From positions 1-36,011 of the forward strand of contig CAMWLG010000032.1 in NCBI GenBank assembly GCA_947175035.1: 36,011 bases of DNA, written 5' to 3'. The notes beneath the pieces were generated by a model that saw nothing but the letters and a program-made list of their open reading frames with translations, was not told the origin of the DNA and ran no database searches. The stretch comes from an uncultured Lachnospiraceae bacterium. GTDB taxonomy: Bacteria; Bacillota; Clostridia; Lachnospirales; Lachnospiraceae. Made by a program: the position numbers and the translations under genes. Positions 16,515 to 24,155 of this stretch are shown here, in pieces; positions within the stretch are counted from its first letter, which is position 1, and each line of letters opens with the position of its first letter.

Positions 16515-17300
16515 CTACGGCTGTATCGCTCCCACAAAGGACTCAATTACAGTCTGCATCTCCCGAAAAATAAAGTCCGCGGCCGAAGGCATCAGCTGCA
16601 CTGAGAAAAAAAGCACACTAAGCCCCGTCAGAAGTTTTAATTGCAAACCGACCGCAAACATATTCATCTGCGGAGACACCCTCGCAAGAACGCCGAGAAT
16701 GACATTCAACAGCAAAATAACACAAAAAATCGGAAGCACAATCCGGAATCCGATAATGATATAATCACTCAAAAACTGAACGAGCGCCTGCACCATGGCA
16801 TCCCCATGGAAGACAATCCCCCCAACGGGAATCAACACAAAGGTATCCGCCAGCGCCCCGAACAGATACCTGTACATCCCCGTGGCAATGAGCATCAGGG
16901 TAAAAGCGTATTGGTACAGAACACCCGTGATACTGGTCTGATCCCTGCTATTGGGATCCATCAGCGTCACCATGGAAAGTCCGGTCTCCATATCCGCCAC
17001 AGCGCCCGCAAAATTCAGGATCGCCATACATATATTGGCCCCGAAGCCAATCAAAAGACCTGCCACAGCTTCCTTCATCACTATGATCGAGTAATCCATC
17101 ACCGTCTCAACGACAATTGCCTCCGCCGGTGTTACTGCCTGATACAACAGAACGGATGTAAAAATACTCAAGGCAATCTTCACCCTTGCCGGTGTATTAT
17201 TCATGCCAAAAAAAGGGGCAATGAACACAAAACAGGATACCCGCACCAAAATCAAAAGGAAATATTCTAAATCATATATGGAAAAGGAGACATTAACCAT
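16515..17300 (-). CDS. fliR: Flagellar export gate protein FliR
   Basis: The 261-residue membrane protein has five to six hydrophobic helices and the family pattern: an N-terminal LVRVSCFVFIAPFFG, NTPARVKIALSIF, then GFGANICMAILNFAGAVADM. With FliP and FliQ it forms the helical export gate. The length matches the family (about 255-265). Spacing to fliQ is 22 nt. AAGGA lies about 9 nt before the ATG. Confidence 0.96.
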   Translation of the reverse strand: MVNVSFSIYDLEYFLLILVRVSCFVFIAPFFGMNNTPARVKIALSIFTSVLLYQAVTPAEAIVVETVMDYSIIVMKEAVAGLLIGFGANICMAILNFAGAVADMETGLSMVTLMDPNSRDQTSITGVLYQYAFTLMLIATGMYRYLFGALADTFVLIPVGGIVFHGDAMVQALVQFLSDYIIIGFRIVLPIFCVILLLNVILGVLARVSPQMNMFAVGLQLKLLTGLSVLFFSVQLMPSAADFIFREMQTVIESFVGAIQP

Positions 17301-17322
17301 GAATCTGCTTCCTTCTCATTCG

Positions 17323-17595
17323 TTATCGATGTATATAGAGACTGAAATCGCCCCAAAGCTGCGTGGTAAACTCCACCATCTTGGTCATCATCCATCCCCC
17401 GATCAGCACCAGTGTCAAAAAAATGCATATGATCTTGGGTACAAATGTCAATGTCTGCTCCTGTATGGATGTCACGGTCTGGAAAATGCTGACCACCAAT
17501 CCCACTACCAGAGACACCAACAACACCGGCAGCGCCACCTGAAGAATCAAAAATAAAGCATTACTTGTCATTTCCGTAACTGCATCTATTGTCAT
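17323..17595 (-). CDS. fliQ: Flagellar export gate protein FliQ
   Basis: The 90-residue protein has two long hydrophobic helices, with the typical PVLLVSLVVGLVVSIFQTVT and QEQTLTFVPKII. The reading frame is open upstream to 17667, inside fliP. The ATG at 17595 (MTIDAVTEM) is chosen because GGAGG lies 5 nt before it and the length then equals the usual 89-90 residues. FliQ forms the outer layer of the FliPQR gate. Confidence 0.96.
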   Translation of the reverse strand: MTIDAVTEMTSNALFLILQVALPVLLVSLVVGLVVSIFQTVTSIQEQTLTFVPKIICIFLTLVLIGGWMMTKMVEFTTQLWGDFSLYIHR

Positions 17596-17624
17596 GAGAA
17601 CCTCCATTCCCGCCACAGCCAACA

Positions 17625-18533
17625 CTAATAGAAAGTCATAACAAGTTGTCCAATAATCAATGACCATCCATCCGCCATAACAAACAACAAAATCTTAAAC
17701 GGCATAGAAATCGTCGTCGGCGGCAGCATCATCATACCCATACTCATCAATGTGGATGCGACCACCATGTCTATCACGATAAACGGAATATAAATCATAA
17801 ATCCTATCCAGAAAGCCACCCTCAGCTCACTGACCATAAAACTGGGAACCAGCACGGAATTGGGGATAGAATCCAGCTCCCCGTCCCACTCCCGGTTGGC
17901 GATATCCATGAAAAGCTCCACGTCTCTCACCTGTGTCTGTGGAATCATAAACTCCCGCAAAGGCTCCATCGCGAGCTTGACTGCCTCGTCCTGCTCTATC
18001 TCCCCTTCGTTAAAGGGCTTGATCGCCTGCTCATTGATCTGGGTAAAGGTGGGCTCCATGATAAAAAACGTGAGTATCAAAGCCAGCCCGATCAAAATCT
18101 GGTTGGGCGGCGCCGTCTGCGTGTTCAATGCGGCTCTGGTAAAATGCAGGACTATGATAATCCTCGTGAAAGAGGTCATCATAATAATCAGTATCGGCGC
18201 AATGGAAATCAGTGTCAGCGTCAAAAGTATACGCAGTGCACCGTTTAACTGGCCATTCCCCTCGTTGAGCGTGAGTGTCACGGTATTCGCCGTGTTGAGC
18301 GTATTGAGTTCCTCCGGCGTCTGGGCCGTGCCCGGCGGGTTGATGATCGTGGATATGGTCGTATCCCCCGTTTGTCTGGGGCTCTCTGCCGCATATGCCA
18401 CAAGCCCTGTCGGGACTTTCTTATGAATGCACAATATGCCCACCGTAACCAGCAGGCATACCAAAAGCAGCGACTGCCGGAGCAGTCTCTGCTTTGTCAT
18501 TATTTGTTTTCCAGTTCGCTTAGATTTTTTCAT
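17625..18533 (-). CDS. fliP: Flagellar export gate protein FliP
   Basis: The 302-residue protein starts with a basic, hydrophobic signal sequence (about 1-36). Four membrane helices follow, with the FliP hallmarks ISIAPILIIMMTSFTRIIIV, ALNTQTAPPNQILIGLAL and FFIMEPTF. The mature part matches the usual size; the N-terminal extension of about 50 residues makes it longer than typical. The ATG overlaps the fliO stop by four bases (ATGA), with AAGGA about 9 nt upstream. An inner ATG at residue 12 is a possible alternative start. Confidence 0.96.
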   Translation of the reverse strand: MKKSKRTGKQIMTKQRLLRQSLLLVCLLVTVGILCIHKKVPTGLVAYAAESPRQTGDTTISTIINPPGTAQTPEELNTLNTANTVTLTLNEGNGQLNGALRILLTLTLISIAPILIIMMTSFTRIIIVLHFTRAALNTQTAPPNQILIGLALILTFFIMEPTFTQINEQAIKPFNEGEIEQDEAVKLAMEPLREFMIPQTQVRDVELFMDIANREWDGELDSIPNSVLVPSFMVSELRVAFWIGFMIYIPFIVIDMVVASTLMSMGMMMLPPTTISMPFKILLFVMADGWSLIIGQLVMTFY

Positions 18534-18910
18534 TCGTCCTTGTCCTTTAATCCGCCTTCGTCACTGGAATCCATTTTTATGGTCTTCTCAAATAATTCCC
18601 TAAAGCTTATTTTGTTCTGAGGATCACGCTGAAACTTTAACTGATCAGCCGACACCTCTCCCAACATCGTCACTGTGTCCCTGCATATTGCAATCACTTT
18701 ATAGGTCTCCCCCACCCGCACCAATTGTATATACTTATTATTGGCAATTCGAGCGGTTTCTATCACTTCAATATTGCAACCGGCGCCCATTTGCTTTTGA
18801 TAATCGGCCATCCATTTGGTGACCCACGCAGTAACGCCAAGCACAAGGACAAAGATAACCAGCACAGTAATAAACTGTGCATAGCTTCCTGCTGTCAGGA
18901 GAATATTCAT
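18530..18910 (-). CDS. fliO: Flagellar biosynthetic protein FliO (FliZ-type)
   Basis: The 126-residue protein has one membrane helix near the N-terminus (about 10-30: FITVLVIFVLVLGVTAWVT). A small cytoplasmic beta domain follows, with IEVIETARIANNKYIQLVRV and the later YKVIAI. This is the FliO pattern. FliO helps FliP assemble before the gate forms. It overlaps cheY by one base and fliP by four, so the three genes are translationally linked. Confidence 0.9.
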   Translation of the reverse strand: MNILLTAGSYAQFITVLVIFVLVLGVTAWVTKWMADYQKQMGAGCNIEVIETARIANNKYIQLVRVGETYKVIAICRDTVTMLGEVSADQLKFQRDPQNKISFRELFEKTIKMDSSDEGGLKDKDE

Positions 18911-19272
18911 TATCCAACAACCTTCTTTACTGCCTCGATTACACGGTCAGCCTGAAAAGGTTTTACAATGAAATCCTTAGCTCCTGCCTGAATAGACTCA
19001 ATAACCATAGCCTGCTGTCCCATCGCAGAGCACATGATAACCAATGCGCCGGCATCCAGCTTCTTGATCTCCTTCAGTGCCTGAATACCATCCATTTCAG
19101 GCATGGTGATATCCATAAGCACCAAGTCAGGACTTACCTCCTTGTACTTCTCCACTGCCTTCAAACCATTCTCTGCTTCTCCGGCAACATTGTAGCCATT
19201 CTTAGTAAGAATGTCCTTGATCATCATTCTCATGAATGCTGCATCGTCACATATTAAAATATTCTTTGCCAT
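18910..19272 (-). CDS. cheY: Chemotaxis response regulator CheY
   Basis: The 120-residue protein is a stand-alone receiver. Asp9 and Asp10 bind Mg, Asp54 in LVLMDITMPEMDG is the phospho-acceptor, Ser82 is the conserved hydroxyl residue and Lys104 lies in DFIVKPF. CheY-P binds FliM and FliY at the switch, both encoded directly upstream. GGAGG lies 7 nt before the ATG. A candidate sigma-A promoter sits in the 65-nt gap in front of the gene. Confidence 0.97.
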   Translation of the reverse strand: MAKNILICDDAAFMRMMIKDILTKNGYNVAGEAENGLKAVEKYKEVSPDLVLMDITMPEMDGIQALKEIKKLDAGALVIMCSAMGQQAMVIESIQAGAKDFIVKPFQADRVIEAVKKVVG

Positions 19273-19304
19273 GTTTTCTCCTCCATTGGTATGACGCTAT
19301 AATC

Positions 19305-19334
19305 ATTATATCATGAACTCGATAGTTTTGTCAG
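19305..19334 (-). promoter_or_regulatory. Candidate internal sigma-A promoter before cheY
   Basis: On the minus strand CTGACA (19329-19334, one mismatch to TTGACA) is followed by an 18-nt spacer and a perfect TATAAT (19305-19310). It lies in the unusually long 65-nt gap between fliY and cheY, just past the fliY stop codon. It would let cheY and the export genes be transcribed apart from the upstream operon. Confidence 0.5.
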
Positions 19335-19337
19335 CCA

Positions 19338-20588
19338 TTATTTTATAATTTCAGTGACTCGGACGCCAAAACTTTCCTCAATTACGACAACTTCGCCCTT
19401 TGCAACGAATTTACCATTCACAAGCACATCAATTGGCTCACCTGCAATGCGGTCCAGCTCAATAATGGTTCCCGGCGAGAAATCCAATATCTCTGAGATA
19501 GATTTGGAGGTTCGTCCCAGTTCCACAGTGACCTCCAAAGGCACATCCATAATCAGCCCGATATTCTCCTGTCCGGAAATAGCTGCCATATTGGGTGCAA
19601 AATTCTGGAATTGAGCTGGCTGCACATTCACATTCTGCATAGGCATCATATTCGGCATCATCTGCATTCCCTGCATAGGCATCATATTCGGCATCATCTG
19701 CATTCCCTGCATGGGCATCATATTTGGCATCATGCCCTGCATAGGCATTCCCTGCTGCGCCATGCCCATATCCATACCCCCCTGAGGCGCGGCACCCATA
19801 TCCATTGCCGGTGCGGGCGCAGGGGCAGGTTCCGGTGCCGGTTGGGCTGCCGGTTCCGGCTCAGCTCCTCCACCCAACTGGTTATTCATAAAGGTATCTA
19901 CAATATTCTTGGCGAAATCCACAGGATACAACTGCATGATCGTGCTGTCCACCAAGGTATCTATCTGCAACCGGAAAGCAACCTTTACGAACGTTCCCCC
20001 AAGGAACGGGGAAATATCCTCTGCAGCCTTGACTTTGGTCAGGTCAAGTAGTGAAGACTCTGGCGGGCTGATATCGATCACGGTGTTCAACATTGTGGAA
20101 AGAGAGGTTGCCGCGGCGCCCATCATCTGGTTCATAGCCTCGGAAATCGCGCTCAAGTGAAGTTCGCCGAGCTCGCCGTCCGTGTTGGTACCGTCGCCAC
20201 CCATCATCAAATCCGTGATGATCTTGACGTCCCGCTCCTTCAATACCATGATATTGCTGCCATCAAGTCCCACCGTGTATTTGATCTGGACAAATACACA
20301 AGGCTTCTCGTACTCGTCCAAAAGATTTTCCCATTTGGCCATGCAAACCTGTGGGGTAGAAATATCTACCTTTCGGTTTACCAATGAGAACAGTGTGGTA
20401 GCCGATGACCCCATACTGATATTTGCCACCTCACCAATGGCATCCTTTTCCACATCTGTCAGGATAAGCTCCCCGTCGGCATTCGTGGCCGGAGCAGCCT
20501 CTGCAGGTTCATCCCCCAATATATCCTCGGAGATATCCATGCCGTTTAACAATGCAGAAATTTCGTCCTGAGAAAGCATTCCATCCAT
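19338..20588 (-). CDS. fliY: Flagellar motor switch phosphatase FliY (FliN-type)
   Basis: The 416-residue protein joins a CheC-like phosphatase domain and a C-terminal SpoA/FliN domain (about 345-416). The N-terminal peptide LSQDEISALLNGM resembles the CheY-P binding peptide of FliM. The two phosphatase signatures are Asp49-Glu53-Asn56 and Ser146-Glu150-Asn153. A Pro/Ala then Met-rich linker (about 240-320) separates the domains. In B. subtilis FliY is both a C-ring part and the main CheY-P phosphatase. AGGAGG lies 8 nt before the ATG, and the gene starts 3 nt after fliM. Confidence 0.96.
   Translation of the reverse strand: MDGMLSQDEISALLNGMDISEDILGDEPAEAAPATNADGELILTDVEKDAIGEVANISMGSSATTLFSLVNRKVDISTPQVCMAKWENLLDEYEKPCVFVQIKYTVGLDGSNIMVLKERDVKIITDLMMGGDGTNTDGELGELHLSAISEAMNQMMGAAATSLSTMLNTVIDISPPESSLLDLTKVKAAEDISPFLGGTFVKVAFRLQIDTLVDSTIMQLYPVDFAKNIVDTFMNNQLGGGAEPEPAAQPAPEPAPAPAPAMDMGAAPQGGMDMGMAQQGMPMQGMMPNMMPMQGMQMMPNMMPMQGMQMMPNMMPMQNVNVQPAQFQNFAPNMAAISGQENIGLIMDVPLEVTVELGRTSKSISEILDFSPGTIIELDRIAGEPIDVLVNGKFVAKGEVVVIEESFGVRVTEIIK
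19641..19733 (-). repeat. 36-bp tandem repeats coding a Met-rich linker in FliY
   Basis: Two 36-bp units, identical by eye (19641-19676 and 19677-19712), and a diverging third copy encode repeats of the form MPNMMPMQGMQM between the phosphatase and SpoA domains of FliY. They are in frame and add a flexible linker. The near identity at DNA level suggests recent duplication or ongoing length change. Confidence 0.85.
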
Positions 20589-20591
20589 CTC

Positions 20592-21572
20592 TTACTCCTC
20601 CTCTCTGATTACCGATGTAATCCGGACAGCGTAAGAATCTTTGTTGGCTCCGGGCAAAGCGGTAAATTTTCTGATGTTGCCTACATAAATATCCATGTCG
20701 TTTTCCACCTTTGAATCTAATCGTATGCAATCACCCACCTGAAGGTTCATAAAATCAAGTACAGATATCTTGCTCTTTCCGAGCACAGCCTTGATCGGTA
20801 CATCCACCTTCCTGATCATTGCTTCAATGTATTCCTCATAATCCTCATCATGATTCTCCTGCATGGACGCATACCAATACTTGGTATTCAATCTGTCCAT
20901 CACATCCTCCAGAGTGAAGAACGGAAGACAGAAGTTAATCATCCCCTCCACATCCCCTACTTTCACATTTAATGTGACAATAGCTATCATATCATTTGGA
21001 GCAATCACTTGAGCAAACTGTGGGTTCGTTTCTACCCGGTTCAATACCGGCGAGATGTCCACCACATTTTTCCATGGTTCTCGCAACAATTGAACCAAAG
21101 TTACCAAAACCCTCTGTATAATCGACATCTCAATCTCCGAAAATTCCCTGCTCTTTTCCAAAGGAATCCCCGTGCCGCCAAGCATCCTATCCAACATGGC
21201 ATAAGCCAGATTGGTGGCCAAGTCTATGATAATCGTACCGTTTAGTGGAGCAAAATTAATAATGCCCAAAATAACGGGATTAGATAACGCATTCGTAAAC
21301 TCGTTAAAGGTTACCGTCTCGGAACTCGCAACCGACACCTGCACATTCTTGCGCAGATACACCGGAAGGTTCGTGGACACCAGACGTCCGTAATGTTCAA
21401 AAATAATCTCCAGAGTTCGTAGATGTTCCTTCGAGAACTTAGTCGGGCGGCTAAAATCGTAATTCTTAACCTGCTTCTCATCGCCCCCCTGCATCTCGTC
21501 CACATCCAACTCTCCGGTTGAGAGCGCCGCGAGCAGATTATCTATTTCACTCTGCGAAAGGACTTCGCCCAC
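20592..21572 (-). CDS. fliM: Flagellar motor switch protein FliM
   Basis: The 326-residue protein begins with the CheY-P binding peptide VLSQSEIDNLLAAL. A CheC-like middle domain follows, then a C-terminal SpoA domain (about 250-320) with the pattern VLDFMNLQVGDCIRLD. FliM forms the C-ring with FliG and FliY and sets rotation sense. The start codon is GTG; it is supported by an unusually complete AAGGAGGTGA six bases upstream. Confidence 0.97.
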   Translation of the reverse strand: MGEVLSQSEIDNLLAALSTGELDVDEMQGGDEKQVKNYDFSRPTKFSKEHLRTLEIIFEHYGRLVSTNLPVYLRKNVQVSVASSETVTFNEFTNALSNPVILGIINFAPLNGTIIIDLATNLAYAMLDRMLGGTGIPLEKSREFSEIEMSIIQRVLVTLVQLLREPWKNVVDISPVLNRVETNPQFAQVIAPNDMIAIVTLNVKVGDVEGMINFCLPFFTLEDVMDRLNTKYWYASMQENHDEDYEEYIEAMIRKVDVPIKAVLGKSKISVLDFMNLQVGDCIRLDSKVENDMDIYVGNIRKFTALPGANKDSYAVRITSVIREEE

Positions 21573-21611
21573 CAGTCCTCACCTCCTTTATCCTGCATCA
21601 GAATTTTTTTA

Positions 21612-22151
21612 TCAGCCATACTTCACTTCGCTGATTGAAACCTTATAGATAAAGTCGCTTTTATATAAATCCTGCACAGCGGCCAAGATTTCCGCTTTCA
21701 GCCCCTCCAGTCCTGCGTCCGCCTGAAGTTCGGAAATGGTATGTTTGCTGACAACCGAGTTGACAATATCTTTAATCAACTCTTCCCTGCCCGCCATAGC
21801 CTCTGCGGAACCATTCTTCTTGTAATCACTATGCTTAGTGTTAATGGAGAAAGATACATTGCACATCAGATATCCCTGTTTGCTCTTCCCCTCTGCATCA
21901 GTTTCCACAGCGGTAGGTATCGTCATAGAACCGGTAAGCGCATAAACCTCCGTGTCCGCCAGAGAAACTTGCTCTTCAGGTGATTTCTCGCCCGGAGCCG
22001 TAAGCTCCAAATTCAAGGCTGTGGTAATATTTGTCACCAAATCCGCAACCTTTCTGTTCGTGCTGGTCGTGCTGAACATCATCACCGCAGTGAGGATGAT
22101 ATTGACCAACAACAACGCCAATGTGATAATTGATAACATGTTTTTCTTCAT
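21612..22151 (-). CDS. fliL: Flagellar basal body-associated protein FliL
   Basis: The 179-residue protein has a short basic N-terminus, one membrane helix (about 5-26) and an extracytoplasmic FliL domain. The domain carries NVSFSINTKHSDY and a C-terminal region with LYKSDFIYKVSISEVKYG. FliL rings surround and support the MotAB stator; here it directly follows motB. The frame is open upstream to 22247, inside motB. Tandem ATGs occur at 22154 and 22151, and the second has better spacing (6 nt) from GAGG. Confidence 0.88.
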   Translation of the reverse strand: MKKNMLSIITLALLLVNIILTAVMMFSTTSTNRKVADLVTNITTALNLELTAPGEKSPEEQVSLADTEVYALTGSMTIPTAVETDAEGKSKQGYLMCNVSFSINTKHSDYKKNGSAEAMAGREELIKDIVNSVVSKHTISELQADAGLEGLKAEILAAVQDLYKSDFIYKVSISEVKYG

Positions 22152-22173
22152 CATGAACCTCTTTCTAGTCCTC

Positions 22174-22998
22174 TTAAGAAGGATTGTATATTCTGATCTC
22201 AACGCGGCGGTTTCTGCTTCTGCCCTCAGCGGTAGAATTATCCGCAATCGGTATCCGCTCCCCCATGCCCGCGTGTTTGAGATTCCTCATATCCAGCAGG
22301 GTGTTCTCTGTCAGATAATAGAACACTGACAGCGCCCTGGCGCTGGAAAGTTCCTCATTGCTGGGAAATTGCTGGCTGTTGATGGGAACATTGTCCGTGT
22401 GCCCCTCAATCTCAATCGTCCCTTCCGCATAGCGTTCCAGAACCTCGCCAATCTTATCCAGCACATCATGGGATTCCTCCCGAAGCTGCGCGCTTCCGGA
22501 ATCAAACAAAAGCGCTCCTTTCATAGAAAGCTGTACATACTGTGCAGTGAAAGTTACATCAATCTGATCTGAAAGCCTGCCCTCGTTGACCGCTTCCTCC
22601 ACCATCTCTGCCAGTGCCTCATTCGATTGAAGCTGCTCTTGCTCCAACGCCTCCACCAGTCTCTCGATATCACCGGAATTCTGGTATTCTTCCAGCTTAT
22701 CCTCCACGGACTCAGAGTCTGACAGCTTACCAGTGCTGTTAATGTACTGATCCAGCTCATTCAGCTGGCTCACACCGTTACTGATCAGAACACCGTCTCC
22801 GATGGCCGTGGAACCCTGGGTAAACACGCTGAACGTGTTACTCATTGATGCCACAAGTTCCGCCCACTTTGATTCCTCAATCGTGGACATGGAAAACAGG
22901 AGCACGAAGAAACAAAGCAAAAGATTCATCAAATCACTGAAGGTAGCCATCCACGCCGGGGATCCAGGGGGTGGCGTATCTTCCTTTCTCTTTGCCAC
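22174..22998 (-). CDS. motB: Stator protein MotB
   Basis: The 274-residue protein has one membrane helix (about 18-40) carrying the proton-channel aspartate Asp22 in FSDLMNLLLCFF. A long linker leads to a C-terminal OmpA-like peptidoglycan-binding domain with IEGHTDNVPI and the later ELSSARALSV. The start is GTG. Its Shine-Dalgarno GGAGGTGA is made from the last motA codons (Gly-Gly-Glu), 7 nt upstream, so expression is tied to motA. Confidence 0.97.
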   Translation of the reverse strand: MAKRKEDTPPPGSPAWMATFSDLMNLLLCFFVLLFSMSTIEESKWAELVASMSNTFSVFTQGSTAIGDGVLISNGVSQLNELDQYINSTGKLSDSESVEDKLEEYQNSGDIERLVEALEQEQLQSNEALAEMVEEAVNEGRLSDQIDVTFTAQYVQLSMKGALLFDSGSAQLREESHDVLDKIGEVLERYAEGTIEIEGHTDNVPINSQQFPSNEELSSARALSVFYYLTENTLLDMRNLKHAGMGERIPIADNSTAEGRSRNRRVEIRIYNPS

Positions 22999-23790
22999 TT
23001 ACTCCTCACCTCCCGCTTCCTCTGCGTCTGTTCCCCTATCCTTAGGAGCAAGGAAGGATTTCAACTTCTCCTCGATTACACGGGGATTCTCACCTGCCTG
23101 AATGGACAGCAGGCCTTCTATCATAACCTCTTTCAAAATCATCTCGGAAGCGTTGTCCGCTTTGAGCTTGTTTGAAACAGGTGCGCAGATCCAGTTTGCC
23201 AAAAGGGAACCATACAATGTTGTAATCAGAGCCACCGCCATGGAAGGTCCGATGGAGCTTGCGTCTGACATGTTATTCAACATGTTTACCAATCCTACCA
23301 GCGTACCGATCATACCCCAGGCAGGACCCATAGTTCCAAGTACATCCCAAAAGTTGATCAAATTCTTATGTCTGCCCTCGACACTTACCAGCTCTGTCTC
23401 CATGATGGCGCGCACCAGATCAGGATCCGTACCATCGACAATCAGGAGAATGCCTTTTTTCAAAAAGGGCTCATCCAAATCAGCCGCCGCTTCTTCCAGA
23501 GACAACAGACCCTCTTTACGGGCGACATTGGATAACTCTATAATCTTCTTAATCATATCAGCGATGTTTAAGGCCGGCATCTTAAAGATTAACGTGATGC
23601 TCTTCAGTCCTGCTATAAAGTCACTCAGGGCAAAAGAACAAAGAGTCGCGCCCAAGGCACCACCAAATGTGATCAGAGCCGAGGGTGCATCAAGATAACT
23701 GGGCACGCCTTGAATACCTGCATTACTGATAATACCAAATGCCAACATTGAAAATCCAAAAATCATACCTACCAAGGAAGCTATATCCAT
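22999..23790 (-). CDS. motA: Stator protein MotA
   Basis: The 263-residue protein has four membrane helices. It carries the conserved loop and third/fourth helix region with PAWGMIGTLVGLVNML and GPSMAVALITTLYGSLLANW. With MotB it forms the ion-conducting stator that drives FliG. AGGTGA lies 6 nt before the ATG. The location of motAB inside the fla/che operon is a clostridial pattern; in B. subtilis motAB is elsewhere. Confidence 0.97.
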   Translation of the reverse strand: MDIASLVGMIFGFSMLAFGIISNAGIQGVPSYLDAPSALITFGGALGATLCSFALSDFIAGLKSITLIFKMPALNIADMIKKIIELSNVARKEGLLSLEEAAADLDEPFLKKGILLIVDGTDPDLVRAIMETELVSVEGRHKNLINFWDVLGTMGPAWGMIGTLVGLVNMLNNMSDASSIGPSMAVALITTLYGSLLANWICAPVSNKLKADNASEMILKEVMIEGLLSIQAGENPRVIEEKLKSFLAPKDRGTDAEEAGGEE

Positions 23791-23828
23791 TGTAAGTCAC
23801 CTAACCATTCTTTCATTTTTTATGTACA

Positions 23829-24014
23829 TCATTCTGCGAAAATATCTCGTCTATATGATTTTACTAAATTTTTTATCTCTTGTCTACTTTCTTTTACAAT
23901 TATTTTTTTTCCAGTGGTCAAAGTCAGCACTGTATCAGGGGTTTCTTCCACAATTTCCAATAAATGGGGATTCACGAGAATCTTCACTCCATTGAGCTTT
24001 GTCACCTCTATCAT
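23829..24014 (-). CDS. flbD: Small flagellar protein FlbD/SwrD
   Basis: The 61-residue protein starts MIEVTKLNGVKILVNPHLLE and continues with EETPDTVLTLTTGKKIIV, which fits the FlbD/SwrD family well. SwrD in B. subtilis (between flgE and fliL) raises flagellar power by supporting stator function. Its place here just before motA-motB fits that role. GGAGG lies 4 nt before the ATG. It is the first gene after the hairpin at 24092-24135. Confidence 0.92.
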   Translation of the reverse strand: MIEVTKLNGVKILVNPHLLEIVEETPDTVLTLTTGKKIIVKESRQEIKNLVKSYRRDIFAE

Positions 24015-24091
24015 AGGGCCTCCCTTCCACAGAAAAAGCGGGATTCACCATATTTTAACCGGCGTCCTGCGTCCTCAAAAAAACGTATTAT

Positions 24092-24135
24092 CAGCCAAAA
24101 TCCCCGCCCATAATAAACCTTGGGGATTTTGGCTG
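24092..24135 (-). terminator. Perfect 14-bp inverted repeat between flgE and flbD, candidate internal terminator or attenuator
   Basis: CAGCCAAAATCCCC (24122-24135 read on the minus strand) pairs perfectly with GGGGATTTTGGCTG (24092-24105) around a 16-nt loop, 20 nt after the flgE stop. In the transcribed direction a run of seven U follows at 24077-24083, eight bases beyond the stem, so termination may be partial. In the opposite direction the stem is followed at once by TTTT. It divides the operon between hook genes and stator/switch genes. It could also act as an RNA stability or processing element. Confidence 0.6.
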
Positions 24136-24155
24136 TTTTAAATTTAATACAATTG

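Noticed and set aside
18185..18220. A GCCGATAC sequence on the minus strand inside fliP as a sigma-D -10 element
   Set aside because: No TAAA-like -35 at the right distance and the site is deep in coding sequence.
19641..19733. Short direct repeats that might suggest a CRISPR array
   Set aside because: The units are contiguous without spacers, in frame and code a Met-rich linker.
24015..24076. A promoter for flbD after the hairpin (TTGAGG with TAAAAT)
   Set aside because: The spacer is only 15 nt and the -35 match is poor.
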